64,000 bases of DNA from Meconema thalassinum (lineage: Eukaryota; Arthropoda; Insecta; Orthoptera; Tettigoniidae): NCBI GenBank assembly GCA_946902985.2, contig OX336389.2, forward strand, positions 145,131,099 to 145,195,098, given 5' to 3'. A program made the translations under genes and the position numbers. A model generated the notes under the pieces. It was given only the letters and a program-made list of their open reading frames with translations. It ran no database searches and was not told the DNA's origin. Below, in pieces: positions 42,585 to 56,919 of the stretch; the stretch's first letter is position 1; each line of letters begins with the position of its first letter.

Positions 42585-44290
42585 ATTCATCAAATCTCAC
42601 CTACAGGTTTAACATTACTGCATGGTCATGTAGTTTTTAACATGAATTAGCAAACTCGTATCGTCTGTGATATCTAGTAATGGACATGGACACTGGATAA
42701 GGCATTAATCGAATATCGTCTATAATATAACATCACAAACGGTCAAGTTGTTGTTTTAACATGGATTTGCAAAATAGTATTGTCAATGACATCTAGTAGT
42801 GAACATGGAAACTGGGAACATTGGATAAAGCGTTAATCAATTGGTAAATGGTCGAGTCGTTTTAACACGAATTCTCAAAATAGTATTGCCAGCGACATCT
42901 AGTAGTGAACATTGACACTTGATAGAGTGTTAAACAAATCATAAATGGTCAAGTCGTTTAACACGGATTCACAAAATAGTTTTGTCAGTGACATCTAGTA
43001 GTGAACATTGACACTTGATAGAGTGCTAATCATAATCACAAATGGTCAAGTCATTTTAACACGGATTCACAAAATAGTATTGTCCGCAAAATCTAGTAGT
43101 GAATATTGGCATTTGATAGAGCGTTAATCAAAATCACAAATGGTCAAGTTGTTTTAACACGGATTCGCAAAATAGTTCTGTCAGTGAAATCTAGTAATTA
43201 ACATTGATACTTGATAGAGTGTTAATCAAAATCTTCAAAGGTCAAGTCGTTTTAACACGATTCACAAAATAGTATTGTCAGCGACATCTAGTAGTGAATA
43301 TTGGCATTTGATAGAGCGTTAATCAAATCCTAAATGGTCAAGTCGTTTAACACGGATTCACAAAATAGTTCTGTCAGTGAAATCTAGTAATTAACATTGA
43401 TACTTGATAGAGTGTTAATCAAAATCTTCAAAGGTCAAGTCGTTTTAACACGATTCACAAAATAGTATTGTCAGCGACATCTAGTAGTGAATATTGGCAT
43501 TTGATAGAGCGTTAATCAAAATCACAAATGGTCAAATCGTTTTAACACGGATTTGCAAAATAGTATTGTCAGCGACATCTAGTAGTGAACATTGACACTT
43601 GATAGAATGTTAATCATATCATAAATGGTCAAGTCGTTTTAAGACGGATTCACAAGTAGTATTGTCAGCGACATCTAGTAGTGAACATGAATATTGGATA
43701 GAGTGTTAATCAAATCACAAATGGTCAAGTCGTTTTAACATGAATTCTCAAAATAGTACTGTCAGCGACATCTAGTAGTGAACATTGACACTTGATAGAG
43801 TGTTAATCATATCATAAATGGTCAAGTCGTTTAAAACGGATTCACAAAATAGTTTTGTCAGCGACATCTAGTAGTGAACATTGACACTTGATAGAGTCTT
43901 AATCAAAATCACAAATGGTCAAGTCGTTCTAACATGGATTCACAAAATAGTATTGTTAGCGACATCTAGTAGTGAATATTGGCACTTGATGGAGCGTTAA
44001 TCAAAATCACAAATGGTCAAGTCGTTTTAACATGGATTCGCAAATTAGTATTGCCAGCGACATCTAGTAGTGAACATTGACACGTGATAGAGTGTTAATC
44101 AAATTAAGAAAGGTCAGGTCGTTTAACACGGATTCACAAAATAATATTGTCAGCGAGATCTAGTGGTGAACATTGGAACTTGATAGTTCGTTATTCCAAA
44201 TCACAAATGGTCAAGTCATTTTAACACTAATTCCCAAATTTGTATTGTCAACGACATCTAATAGTGAACATGAACATAGGATAGAGCGTT
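42585..44290. repeat. 97-bp satellite array, copy B
   Basis: Same unit as 300-1,905, with one to two more or fewer units and local duplications (compare 43,170-43,280 with 43,350-43,470). Confidence 0.95.
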
Positions 44291-44955
44291 CATCAAATCT
44301 CATCTACATGTTTAGTTATTAAAAAGGTACTCACCTTTAATTTAAAACTGCTGTTGCCAATTGATGTAGGTATATCCAGTAAACCAATTATCTGTAAATA
44401 AATAAACCAATCAATCAATCCATTCATTTCAATCCATCACTTACACATTGAGTTTAATCTATTAAATACATACCTATCAAATATTTTTCTTTTTTTTTTC
44501 CAAGTAACGCCACTGCTTTTTCTCGATTAACTTGTATATAAATGATAGCACTGCAGCACTAATCACCTGGCATGTAACTAATGAGTGGCAAAGATAGGTT
44601 TGACCTTGCTTTTATATTGTTTAATATTGTCAGCTTGCAAAAAATTGTCTACGCATAAGTGAGCGAAATAGAATAAATCACTGTACATTGAGATTCGCAA
44701 TATATCAAGATTCAAGTTACTACAAACAATTTACATTACCTGACATTCATATTCTTTTCACATGGCAATCGGAAATGACAAACACAATAAGTTCTCAATT
44801 TGCACTTATCAGCAACACTTGCTTATTTCAAACTGGATCGCCGATATGGCAAGACAGCATCCTGTTTTAAGATTCTCGCTGCCGGTGGCTATGTCATGAA
44901 ACAAATACTATGTCATCTAGTTAGACTTAAAAAATCATGAGCTTACATCTAGTGA
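44291..44955. other. Satellite-flanking block, copy B
   Basis: Homologous to 1,906-2,574. No gene is seen. Confidence 0.6.
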
Positions 44956-46255
44956 AATGTGTGTTGACAACCACGGGGACCCCAGCTGAGTCCAGCATTG
45001 CTTCCACTTACTTGGGCAGGGCCCCTCTCTGTTTTTCTTTCATGTCGATCTCACTCGATCAACTCTTGTTCTCTTCACTCCCCCAATAGTATTAGTGTAT
45101 CAGAGGCCTAGGGAGTATTTCACTTTCCGATCTTAATCGCCCCTTGTCGGATCTTTGCAGATACCCTCCTTCTGCAAGGGGGTTAACCTTCTTTTTCTTT
45201 TTCATGTTATCTCCAGCCTTTTGCTCAAGTCTCTCAAAGAGGTAGGGTGTATTTAGGCCTACTACTTTTAATGAACTCTGAATATGGTTACACCCTCAAA
45301 AGGGCTTGACTAGTGAGTTGAAAAGTTGACAACCCGCTAAGAAATTCCTTTAGGGTGGATTCTTAGCTTTGCTGGCTTGGCTATCATTTTATCACCCAGG
45401 ATCCGCTTTTCCCATGAACTAAGCAAGGGATCCCACCTGTATCGCCACTAAGGGCAGCGTCCTCGAGCTTGAGACTCTGAGGCAGTGATACAATTGGGGT
45501 GCGCAACCACCACAACATCCATGCGGTCTCGCATGCAAAGCATACAGGAGTCTCATTAAGGAATAGAAAGAGTGAGAGAGTGTGACAAGGAATTGAAAAA
45601 AGAGACTGCCGTGGCCTTACGGTAATTGGGAAACCACTGACAACCGCTTCAAGAATGACTGAGGGGGATCGAACCTCGCCCCCCCCCCCTACTCATTTGA
45701 GCCTGGGGTGAGGCTGAGTAAATCCCATTCCTGTCCTCGTATAACTTTTACAAATTTCATGACAGAGCCAGGAATCGAACCCAGGATTTCCAGGGCGGCT
45801 GCTAATCATGCTAACCGCTGCGCTACCATATAGTAATACATACACTCCAGTTGTTTGCGATCTAACAATCAACGTGTTTAGAGAGTACGCGTAATTCAAC
45901 ACCGATATCATGCAACAGTTGCAGTTTTCGTAATCACAAGGTTACATGACATGCATGCTAATGTTGCCTAGCAAGCAGTAGTGTTTCAAGTTTTATCTTA
46001 AACACAACTCCAATCAAGAACTTTAATATCTTGGAATTCATTCTAGTAGCTCAGAGACTGAATGTATGACACTCGTGTTTTGAAGCCTCTATAGCTTAGG
46101 AGAAAGCACGTTAGCCTCACACTGCTGGGTCCATAATTCGAATCCCAGTCACTCCATGTGAGTTTTTTGCTGGACAATGCAGAGGCAGACAATATTTTTC
46201 TCTAGATCTTCCAGTTTTGCTACCAAGAATGTCATTCTAGCATTTTATTTCATGG
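44956..46255. repeat. Repeat P and minus-strand SINE, copy B
   Basis: Repeat P occupies about 44,960-45,220. The tRNA-derived SINE is at 45,530-45,830 on the minus strand, with a near-exact B box near 45,775. The remainder is homologous to 3,450-3,860 with no gene. Confidence 0.65.
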
Positions 46256-46259
46256 GTCA

Positions 46260-46620
46260 TCCATTTAATCATTACCCCCAGGGGAGTGTGACAGGCTTCA
46301 GCACTCAGCACCTTTTCATATCCTCGCTGTTAAATTAGGATTTTATTCATTCATTCCATACACTAACCCGGTTGGCCAAGCAACACTTTACCCTATCATT
46401 TCATTTGTTATTTATTTAATCATTGTTTCAAGAGAGTGCGACTGGTTTTAGCAGCCTGCACCGTTTCAAATCCTCACCGCTAAATGAGGGGTTTATTCAT
46501 TCCATTCCCTGGTTGCTCAGTTGAACAACACTTTCCACTATCATTTAATTTCATATGTCATTCATTTAATCATTTTCCCAGGAAAGTGCGACAGGTTTTA
46601 GCAGCCAGCACTGTTTCAAA
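46260..46620. repeat. Roughly 140-bp repeat units, copy B
   Basis: Homologous to 3,860-4,235, slightly better conserved. Confidence 0.65.
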
Positions 46621-46633
46621 TCCTCACTGTAGC

Positions 46634-46880
46634 TACATGGTTAGCGCGCTAGGCTTTGACCCAAAGTGCACCGGGTTCGATTCCCGGCCGAGTCATCAGG
46701 GATTTTAATCTCCTGGGGTTAATTCCAGTAGCTCGGGGACTGGGTGTATGTGCCGTCTTCATCATTACTTTATCCTCATTACGACGCGCCGGTCACCCAC
46801 GGGCGTCAACTAGAAATACCTGCACTCGGCCTCTCCAGAGGTCACACGATCGTTTCATACCGCTTAATAAAGGATTCATT
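46634..46880 (+). mobile_element. tRNA-derived SINE, plus strand, copy B
   Basis: A-box-like GGTTAGCGCGCTAGGC and exact B box GGGTTCGATTCCC (46,673-46,685) are followed by the CATTACGACGCGCCGGTC body. This is the better preserved of the pair with 4,238-4,480. Confidence 0.82.
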
Positions 46881-46999
46881 CATTCCATTCCCTAACCCGC
46901 TCGGATGATTGAAAGCAGGCTGTGGATTGTAATTTTACAATCTTGTCTTTACCAAGCTAGATTTAAACCATTACATACAGCCCTGCGATCCTTGGTTCA

Positions 47000-47750
47000 T
47001 GAAATAGCAATGAATGCATTTTGTAAGCATAACATCGTGGCCGACCACCGGTATCGTTCGTTCATAGCTTACGGGTTAGCTCGCTAGGCTTCGGCTTAAA
47101 GTATCTATGGTTTAATGGTCTGCTACAAAACCATTGCATAAGCCTCTGATTTTGTATGGATTTTTACATAGCCAGCCTTCATTATCGTTCATTCATAGCT
47201 AAGTGGTTAGCGCACTAGGCTTTAACCTAAAGTATTCTCCCCGGGTTCGATTGCCTACTACAAAACCATCGCATAAGCCTCTGTGATTTTCCATAGTTTT
47301 TTTACATGGCCAGCCACCGGTATCGTTCATTTATAGCTAACCGGTTAGCGCACTAGACTTTAACCTGAAGCATCTCAGGTTCAATTGCCTACTACAAAAC
47401 CATCGCATAAGCCCACTGTGATCCATGATTTCATGAAATAGCGATGAATGCATTGGCTAGAAAACCATTGCATAAGCCTCTGCAATTCATGATTTTTATG
47501 GAATAGCAGTGAATATATCCCCAAGCATGGTCATTGTGGTCAGTCACTGCTATCGTTCATTCATAGCTAACAGGTTAGTGTGCTAGCTTTTGACCTAAAG
47601 TATCTCAGGTTCAATCACCTGTTATACAAACCATGACATAAGCCTGTTAATCATTACCCCATGGGAGTGCCACAGGCTCAGCCACTGACACCGTTTTATA
47701 TCCTTGTTGCTAAATGAGAACTTGATTCATTCCATTTCCTGACCAGGTCT
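47000..47750 (+). repeat. Tandem tRNA-like units, copy B
   Basis: Homologous to 4,600-5,340. The unit near 47,200-47,250 keeps CCCGGGTTCGATTGCC. Confidence 0.65.
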
Positions 47751-48329
47751 GCCGCAATCGATTCACAATATAAAAAATTGAAAATCAAATCACTATTCCA
47801 TCGAACACCTGAAAACGCATCATCGTGCGTGTGTTTCAACAAGGCTATCACTGGCCACAGTGGCTGTACTCAATAGAACAATTGATATTTCGACCTAAAA
47901 ACTGTCAAAAACCGACCCGTCGAAATAGCAATTGGAATACCACCACCGTGGCTAGCGATCGTCTTGTTGAAACACATGCCCAGCGGCATTGTCTCTCTCA
48001 CAATCACACTTCATGAACATTTTTAAGAGCTAATATTTATTTTCAAAAATGTGTTGTTGGAACTATGCCAAAATTTCAAAAATACGTTCAAAAAGGGGGC
48101 GTTAGCCCGTGTTCTACGACCCATCGTACACGTCTCTAGCGTTATTGATTTGCGAGATATAGCAAAAAGGCTAAAATCATGGTTTTACTCCCAAAAAATT
48201 CTGTTTCCCTAATTCTAAAAACTTTAACCTATTAGAAAAATAAAGAAGGCTTCGAGACAAGCGATTTGACACGTCACACGTACAAATCCGAACAAACGTT
48301 CGGGAGATATCGACAAACGTTGTAGTCGT
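47751..48329. other. Spacer, copy B
   Basis: Homologous to 5,341-5,930. No gene is supported. Confidence 0.5.
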
Positions 48330-48780
48330 TGTGACGTCCCCAGGAAGGTAGGCTATCGAGCAACATTTTGGAAATTTTTGATCACACCTCGTTGTGACGT
48401 CACCAGGAAAGTAGGCTATGGAGCAATATTTTGGAACTTCTGATCACACCTCGTTGTTACGTCACCAGGAAAGTAGACTATGGGACAACATTTTTGGAAC
48501 TTTCTGATCACACCTCGTTGTGACGTCACCAGGAAAGAAGGCAATGCAGCAACAGTTTGGAAATTTTTGATCACACCTCGTTGTGACGTCACCAGGAAAG
48601 TGGGCTATGGGGCAACATATTGGGAATTTTTGTTCACACCTCGTTGTGACTCACCAAGAAAGTAGGCAATGAGTGACGTCACCGCCGCCATCTTGTAACG
48701 TCACCGTCGCCATCTTGTAACAACAACATATGACGTCATATTTCCCCCTCCCCCTCTGTGACGTCACCAGGAAAGTAGGC
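48330..48780. repeat. CRE-like minisatellite, left arm B
   Basis: Same units as 5,931-6,375 with TGACGTCA cores and GCCGCCATCTTG near 48,685. Confidence 0.9.
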
Positions 48781-50094
48781 TACTCGTTAGAACCCGTCAC
48801 TCCCCCCTACTGTTAGGCGAAATTAATATGTAAATGCCTAGTTCACCTACCGACTGAACCAGTCAACAGATCCCTAATAAACTCGAGACTCACGTAGGCT
48901 ACCATCTTAATGCCTAACGGCTGTCGGATACCAAAGTTACAACAGTTTTGTCTAATTAGTTTAAGTATGGAAGCGGGACCTAATTCTCAAGAAGAGCCTA
49001 CTGTATTATAAACCTTAACATACGTATCAATACATCAATTCTTACCGAATTTGGCATCTTTTAAACTACATAGCCCATAACGCTTATAAACTGCCTTAGT
49101 TAGGCCCTAAAAAGTAATTATATTGAATATTACGTGCATCCGCTATCTTGAATGTATACAATAAAAAAATCCACTCCTTAAAGCAACAGGAGGCTTGGAA
49201 CTCCGTGTACTGAGTGGGTGTTGGATTTGTCTGATAAGCTAACCTGTGTTTCTGAGGTGATTGTAGTACTAGTAATAGCCCTATATTTAAGGACTAGTTA
49301 TAAGGTAGGAGCCCCGGGATTTGAGCAAGGTAATTCACCGCCAATTGCCGTGAGGGAAGACCACTGGCAGCTGAGGGTACCGGGATTTGAGCCTTCAATA
49401 TGCGGACTTGCAGCTCCTCCGTGATGTCGCAAATGTGGGTTTTTAAAACTATCAGGTATGACTGAATATATTTCCAAGTTCGTGGAATCAATCCAAGCTA
49501 AAACGTTTTCGAGAAACCAAAATATATCATACGAATATTACATAAGTAAATATTTGGCCTTTTTTGTGGAGTTAAATCTTGGCGCATTTTCCGTATCTGT
49601 GGGCGAGCTGGTTACCGCAAGTGATATAGCCTAGGGTATTAACTGTGAATGGACAAACAAACTAACTATCCAACTAACTAAATAACCAACTTACTACCTA
49701 AGTATACATACAAACTAATATATTTAATGTGTCTCTCGTCAAGCCTTCCTACGTCGTCCGAGTTTAGCGTGGCATGAAGCTGGGTGAAGCAGCAGGGAAG
49801 CAGGAGTGCAGCGGAGGTAGCCTAAAATGGCAACATGCAGGCCTTGAGAGTAATTGATCGGTATGTCACGTCATCGACTTTGATAACGGTGATATTTTTA
49901 CATATTCCCTATCTTTAAATTAAAGGCCATCCAGGAAAAATAAATTCAAATTAAAGCCCTCCCAAAATTTGTAACTTGAGGCTAGGATATGAAAGAAGGT
50001 GGCCGTGACCTTTAATTTGGTAACCATCACAGCATTTGCCTAGAAAAGAAAGTGCGTATCAAACCCAGGACCTTAATACGTGACCCGAGATCAC

Positions 50095-50095
<1 letters not shown>
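48781..50095. other. Spacer, copy B
   Basis: Homologous to 6,376-7,700. No gene is seen. Confidence 0.5.
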
Positions 50096-50140
<45 letters not shown>

Positions 50141-50791
50141 GCCTTACAAATCCCATAAGGGCTATGGCCTCCTGCTTTGCAGGGAATTGCTCAGTTTTAT
50201 CTCATCAGGTGAGCATGTCCTGAGGAGCATTTGGGGTTATTCTTTCTGATTGGGCCTTCTATATAGATGTGCAGCTGATTAAAGATTAAGTAAATTATAT
50301 TACGCTGGCATAACATTCGCTACAACAGTCTTCATTTCTGAGTCTGGCGATATCAAGGCCTCAAATATCCATTAGTATTTCGGAAATCATAATAGCCATC
50401 AACCAATATCTGGGAGTTTCCCATTGCCACTAAGCACAAAGCTGTCTAAGCACATGAACAATGACAGGAACTGCCAAGTCTTCACTCTTCAGTAAAATCT
50501 ACGTATTCAAATAGAAGGTCTTTTTAAAATGCAACACAAAACCCTACCGGTGGAGTTTTAACATCTAGTTTGGATGCAGATACCTACACACGTTCTTTAA
50601 CATCCCACAAATCATTCACTATGTTGTGCACATGTGGTCCCGGAACAAATTAACAAGTGTTTTGCAAGATAGTCGAACCATTTGAATTCCTTGTAACAGG
50701 TGATGCAGTAAGGTTATTTATTCCCTAGTGAACACGATGATGTATCCTCAAATTAGAGCGCGAGCTGAATCGCTTTGGGCGCAACAAACAG

Positions 50792-50945
50792 ACTATGCGG
50801 TCTCTTCCCTGAGTGAACGACAAAATGTTCCATTCGCTCTGCCTGCCGTGCAAATGACTTCTCACATGTGCTACAAGTGTATTATTTCACTCCAGTATGA
50901 ACAAAAGTGTGCTTCTTGAGGTCACCGCTCTGAGAGAAGCCTTTA
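50792..50945 (-). pseudogene. C2H2 zinc-finger segment in the RTE 3' region, copy B
   Basis: The complement reads CNKGFSQSGDLKKH, TFVHTGVK, a stop, then YTCSTCEKSFARQAERMEHF and VVHSGKRPH. One stop remains where A has two. This copy shows the full second finger with its linker into a third. Confidence 0.78.
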
Positions 50946-51022
50946 TTGCACACCAGAGACATGTAGGTCTACCGTTTTGCTGCATGTCCACTGAACGGTG
51001 TCTTTCTAGTTGATGCATTGTT

Positions 51023-53622
51023 TTATTGGTCACTGCATGCGAGTCTCCCTAGGTCTTTCCACTCCTGCCTCAACTTCGCTGTTCTTGTCCATTGTTTTCC
51101 TCCCCATTTTACGAACCAGTCTGCCCATCTGATTCTCTGTCTCCCAACGCTTCGCCTTCCTGTTCTTGGGTCCAACATCGTCATTTTGTACGTCCATCGG
51201 TTAGGATCTAATCCGGCTACATATCCAACCCATCTCCATTTGAGTTGGTCTTCTGATGTCATAGCGTCTTTCATGCCGGTTCTCCTTCTTAAATCTTCGT
51301 TCCGTATTCTATCTCTCATTGAGGCGTGAAGGATCATCCTTTCCAATTTCCGTTGACATCTCTGGATCATTTGTCTTTGTTTCGATGTTAATGCCCAAGT
51401 TTGGCAACCATATAGTAACACCGGTATCACGCATTTTTCCAGAACCTCAGCCTTTAAAGTGAGTTTTTGGGTCTTGTCAGCCAGTATAAACTTTAGGGAC
51501 CAAAAGCTATTCCATGCTTGTCCTATTCTCCGTTTGATCTCTTTCTCTGAACGACTTGAAAATGACATGTTCTGACCGAGATATACATAATCTTCAACAT
51601 ATTCCAGTGTTTCTCCGTTCACATTAATTGGAGCTTCTAACGCAGTGGTCATCAGCTTCGTTTTCTTCGGGTTCATTGTAAGGCCCACTTCTTTACTTGT
51701 TTTGTCTAATTCGTTTATAATTTGTTCCAGCTCTTTCGCTGATTCAGCCACCAAAACAATGTCGTCTGCGAACCGTAAATGGGTTAGTCTTGTCCCATCG
51801 ATTCTGATGCCTTATTTTACTTCCCAGTCTAGTTTCCTAAACTGATTTTCCAGCAAACAGGTGAATAATTTTGGTGAGAGGGGGTCTCCGTGTTTTACTC
51901 CCCTTTCTATCATGATGCTACATCCTTCTCTTTCTGTCTTTATTCGTCCAGTGCCTTTAGTCATTCTATTGGTTAGGATCTTCATAAATAGCTTGTAGAG
52001 GTTTACAATTAGGTTGATCGGTCTGTAGTTGTTTATGTCGTCCTTGGCTCCCTTTTTGTGTAGAAGTATGATAATGCTTTGTTTCCACTGCATTGGTATA
52101 TCTTCTGATGTGAGTATGGTATTAAATAATGTTGTGATGTCTGGGATTAGGTCTTCTTCACCCCGTTTTAGAAATTCATTGTAAATTCCATCTTCACCTG
52201 GGCATTTTTCGGTTTTCGTTTGTCGAATGGCTGCTCTTACTTCACTGGGTAGTATAGGAGGTGGTTCTTCCTCTAGGTTTTCTTCTGATGTATTCTGGTC
52301 CTGATTCAAGTTGGATTTTTGAGAGTTACTTGAGTATAGTTTTCTATAAAACTCTGTCACTTGCGTCATTATCTCTTCTCTTGAGGCTTGTCTTTTTTCG
52401 TTGTTGTCTTTTACTCCCAGTATCCAATGTTTGCCTGGAGTCAATTCTTTTTTAATCTTCTTTATTTATTTTGCGGTATCCATGATTTCTTTGACCACTT
52501 TAGTGTTGTGTTCTCTGATGTCTCTTCGGATTTGCCTTTTTGTTTGTTTATTGACTTCAGCATATTCCAGCTTTTTGTGTTCGTTTTCTACGGCTTGTGA
52601 TTTTAGACGTTCTCTTTCTTCGATCGAACATTTGGTGCTATCCTTTAGTTTTATTCTATTTTTCATATTGTTTCCAGGTGTTGACGATTGTTTGGCTGCG
52701 CGGGATATGCAATTTACAAGCTCTGTATAGTGTTGTTAGACTTTTTGCTCCGTTTGTTGGTTGAAGTCTCGTAGGTTTTGTTCTAGTGCTTTTAAATACT
52801 CCGCCCTGTCTATGCATCCTGGATGTGTAGTTTTGTTGTTGAAGTAGTGACCCCTTTTCTTCTTTACTCTCACTTTCAATCGTACCATTCTGTGATCTGT
52901 GTCAAACTTCAGACTATTTATCACTTGTATGTTTTTCACCTCTGTTAGTCTATTGGTTTGGATGAAGTCTATTTCATTTTTTATTTTCCCATTCGGAGAT
53001 TTCCATGTCCATTGGCTTTCTGGGATTTTCTTGTAAAATGTGTTCACAATTTTAAGTCTTTGTCCCAGTGCAAACTGTATTAGTCTTTCTCCTCTTTCGT
53101 TCCTTGTTCCGTATCCGTGAGGGCCCATAGGTTCTTCTTCTTCTTATTCCTTTCTTCCTACCTTGCTGTTGAAGAATTCAATTATGAATGTTGTGTGAGC
53201 TTCGTGCTCGGCTAATATGTCTTCGAGGAGCATATAGAAGTCTTCAATTTCTTCTTCCGTACTTGCTTCTGTGGGAGCATAGACTTGAATTATTATGAAT
53301 GTGTTGTCATTTAATTTTAGGGATAATACTATGATTCTTTCTAGATTCCCTTTATTTCTTTTATATTGTGTTTTAAATGTCTTTGTATCAAAAAACCTAC
53401 CCCTTTTAGTCATTTTGTTTCCCCTATGAAGCTAAAGACATCCCCATTTGTTTTCTCTATTATGTCTTCGCCGTATTGCCTCACCTCAATGAGGCCTAAT
53501 ATATCGTACCTTACGTTTTCGAGTGCGATTTCGAGTTATATTTCTTTATCTTGGGTTCTTAAGGTTCTAACGTTTAGTGTACCTAGTATGAGTTCTTCTT
53601 CCTTGTGTGAAGGTTGTTTCAT
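51023..53622 (-). pseudogene. RTE LINE ORF2, copy B
   Basis: The start MKQPSHKEEELILGTLNVRT is intact at 53,622 and overlaps the ORF1 stop as ATGA. The endonuclease is broken by a shift near 53,350 and a stop near 53,140. The RT fragment runs 52,444-51,812, then the C-terminal 243 codons are open (51,754-51,023), including MVAESAKELEQIINELDKTS and GCQTWALTSKQRQMIQR. Relative to A, 9,556-9,802 is missing: NRMTKGTGR joins IKTEREGC, so the motif-A block is lost. Confidence 0.87.
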
Positions 53623-54442
53623 CGTTGTGTTTGGTTGATTTCTTCTTCCCCGTTTTTTGAGGTTAAGTCCTTCCAGTGCACCCACTGGTCACTTAACAAG
53701 ATATTCTGGTATCCAACGCTTACATTGATATTACCCTTTTCCCTTTCTTCCCTGGCTTTCTGTCTGAGTGATGCTTGGAATTCTCTTTATTTTATTGTGA
53801 GGTCATCATCTATGAATATGTCTTGTTCTCTCAGTTTGTGTTTGATTCGGACTATTTTTAGTTTTTCTGCAAAATTTGTGAAACTGACTTTCACTATACC
53901 TCTATTGTTTCTGTCTTTACCGACGTAGGTTGATTTTTCTGCCGTCACTTCTTTTTCTATCGTGTCCAATATCTTATTGATTTTGTTCTTTAGTTCGTCT
54001 TTGTTACTTTCATCATTAGTGAATTCTTTACTTTTTGCCACTATGTTGTTCCTCCTTTCCCTTTCCGCCTGTTTTGTTTTTTGTTTTTCTAAGTCACTTA
54101 TTTTTTGGATAATATTTCTATCTTTTCTTGTATTGTGTTGTCTGTATTAGTGATTTTTTGTTCTAACGAATCATTTGTTCTTTCGCAGTATTCATTTCTT
54201 TTTTTAATTTCCTTTCTCATGGACTGAATTTCCTCTCTTGTTTCTTGTTTAAACTCTTCAGTTTGCTTTTTCAAATCTTTAAGTTCTGATAGTATTTCAG
54301 AAAACATACCTTTAATGTCGTCTCTTTGGGGTTTTACATTGTCTGTGTTTTCTTCTTCTAGCGAGCTTTCTGAGGTTGATATTTTGTTTTTTCTCTGTTT
54401 TTGCTTTATGTTTTTAGTTGAGGGCTGTGTTTTGGGTGTCAT
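53619..54442 (-). pseudogene. RTE LINE ORF1, copy B
   Basis: It starts MTPKTQPSTKNIKQKQRKNK at 54,442 and is open through the coiled coil to about 54,098. A frame change follows, then ESNKDELKNKINKILDTIEK and an RRM-like part with stops near 53,790. The N-terminal half is better kept than in A. Confidence 0.8.
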
Positions 54443-55262
54443 GTTATTATATTTGCTAGTTACGTACTGTGATATATTTTAATCCTCTTTTTGGCGCGTG
54501 TAGTGTATTAATTTGCTTTTGCTTCATTCACTTCTTTTTTTCAATATATTTCATCTCACACTCATTCGCTTCTATTTTGGTGCTAAAATATATCTAAGTA
54601 CATTGTTAAATGTCTTCACAGGTTGCTGGTTTTCTTGTGTGAGCTGATACTATGCCTGTGATTATTTCAGTAAAACGTTCGTTATGCGACGAATGTCCTC
54701 TTTCGTTGTTGACAGCCCAGTGTCTTGTAAACGGTATGTCTAATTGGCCATACAGAGTTTCTTCTGGTCACATGTTATTTTTGTGGTAAGGCATTCAGAA
54801 GGTTCATTTTTGATGTATGCGATTAGTGTTATGGTGAGCTTTGTGATAATAACCTCACTTATCTCCTTCTGTTGTGCGATGTGCTTAATTTCAGATATTT
54901 ACCTCCAATTTGGGTGATTCCTTGTTTTCTTTCGTTGTGTGCGTCTTCCTCGGGTCCTTTTTTCACTTTTAAGCTGCGCTGATATCGTTTTACCTTGTAA
55001 CGTATCCAACAACTGTGGAGCTCGGAAATACGGGTGTTTACTTGACAACTTCTGTCTGATAACCGAGACCACATAAGGCTGCAATTATTATAATTTTTTG
55101 CAATGTCCTGTAGCCTATTGCCCAGGCTAATTTCGAAATTATTTGCCTTATTTTTGGAAGCTTTAAACAGGAAGTAATCGATGCTTTTCAGGAATGTTCT
55201 CCTAAACTCATTACCTTAACATTGACTTTTTGAAAAAAGACTAACTGTATTCTGGAAAGTTC

Positions 55263-56030
55263 ATGGTTCTTCATGTCTCACTGAGAGATAGAATATGGAA
55301 CGAAGATATAAGAAGGAGAACCGGCATGAAAGGCGCTGTGACATTAGCAGACCAGCTTAAATGGAAACGGGGTGGACATGTAGCGAGATTAGATTCCAAC
55401 CGACGGACGTACAAAATCACGATGTGGGACCCAAGAACGGGAAGACGAAACGTTGGGATTCAAAGAATCAGATGGGCAGACATGTTCGTAAAATGGGGAG
55501 GAAAACAATGGACAAGAACAGCAAAGATGAGGCAGGAGTGGAAAGACCTAGGGAAATTCACATGCAGTGACCAATAAAACAATGCATCAATTAGAAAGAC
55601 ACCGTTCGGTGCACATGCAGCAAAAACGGTGCAAATGTCCGGTGTACAATAAAGGCTTCTCACAGAGCAGTGACCTCTAGAAGCACTGTTTTGTTCATAC
55701 TGGAGTGAAGGAATACACTTGTAGCACTTGTGGGAAGTCATTTGCACGGCGAACAGAGCTCATGGAACGATATCACCAGACTCAATGAACGAATGTGTTT
55801 CTATATAACAGATTGTTGAAGCGAATGTTATACCAGCGCAATATAATTTACGTAATTTTTAATCAGCTACACATCTATATAGTAGGCCCAATCAGAAAGA
55901 ATGACCCCGAATGCTCCTCAGGACTTGCTCACCTGATGAGTTAAAACTGAGCAATTCCCTGCAAATTTCAGGAGGCCATAGCCCTTATGCGATTTGCAAG
56001 TCTATTTATTATTATTTATTATTTTTAAAA
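55263..56030 (+). mobile_element. 5'-truncated RTE LINE copy, plus strand (B)
   Basis: Homologous to 13,124-13,889: LHVSLRDRIWNEDIRRRTG, then GGKQWTRTAKMRQEWKDLGK, the zinc-finger segment at 55,655-55,790 (EYTCSTCGKSFARRTELMER), and the same tail near 56,003-56,029. Confidence 0.85.
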
Positions 56031-56849
56031 TGCATAATTTTAACAGCACTTTCATGAACTCTTCCATGTGGGAAAATTAAATTGAAGTAAAATTTGGAAA
56101 CGGCATGCTAGAATATAACACATAGGCTATAAGAAGGAATTACATCTAAACAATAAGCTTTATATGTTAAAATGTTCCGGGAAGATAGGGAAATTGTAGG
56201 CTACCTAGAACAACATTTTAGTGACAAATTTCAAGCAGGATTTTTCCTGTTGTATGAACTTGCGAGTACCACAGCATTCCTCTTCTTCCCTTTGATGCAC
56301 TAGCATCCATTTTGCTGCTCTTCCACGTCCCTTATCCCCATGCTCCAAGCGCAGCCCATTGATTATATTTTTTTAAGCTTTTATCGTCTAATAAAAGAGT
56401 TGTTCCGTGAAGAACTAAAAGGCCTATTGTCATATTGGCCAATCCGACTTACGCAAATTGTCTCAATTTTCAGTTTTAATTGCTGTAATAGATTCGTAGA
56501 TATTGGGAACTGTGAAAATATTTCATATGGTCACTATGTTTGATTATTATATATACAGTAGACCTTCGAGTTATGTAGGCTACATGAAGATTATTGTGTA
56601 GGTGTTTTATTCCAACTTCAATCTCATGATTAGGACACAAGAAGTAGCCTAAAAACGAAATTTAATTTTTTCTCAGCCACCATCTTGTGGTTATGAAAAT
56701 AATTTAAATGAATTAGATGCCATTGGATTAAAATTTATATAAGCATACACCGTATTAAGTTTCACTGCGGTCGGATAGTTAAATCACGAGAAACGTCCAT
56801 TTGAATATTTGAAATTCGTGTCACCGCCATGTTGGATTTGTGCTCACCA
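56031..56849. other. Spacer up to the 2.58-kb difference point, copy B
   Basis: Homologous to 13,890-14,671. No gene is seen. Confidence 0.45.
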
Positions 56850-56919
56850 GCATCATTTCTTGCCTGTGAATAATTGTTTAGCAATACATTGGTAATAACT
56901 AAGAGTGTTTTTCTTTCAC

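Larger units (their letters stand above)
50096..55262 (-). mobile_element. RTE-type LINE, copy B (with RT deletion)
   Basis: Orthologous in position to 7,701-13,123. The (ATT)n-like tail is at 50,096-50,137. Compared with A it is better preserved at the start of ORF2 and at its C-terminus but lacks 247 bp of the RT. Confidence 0.88.
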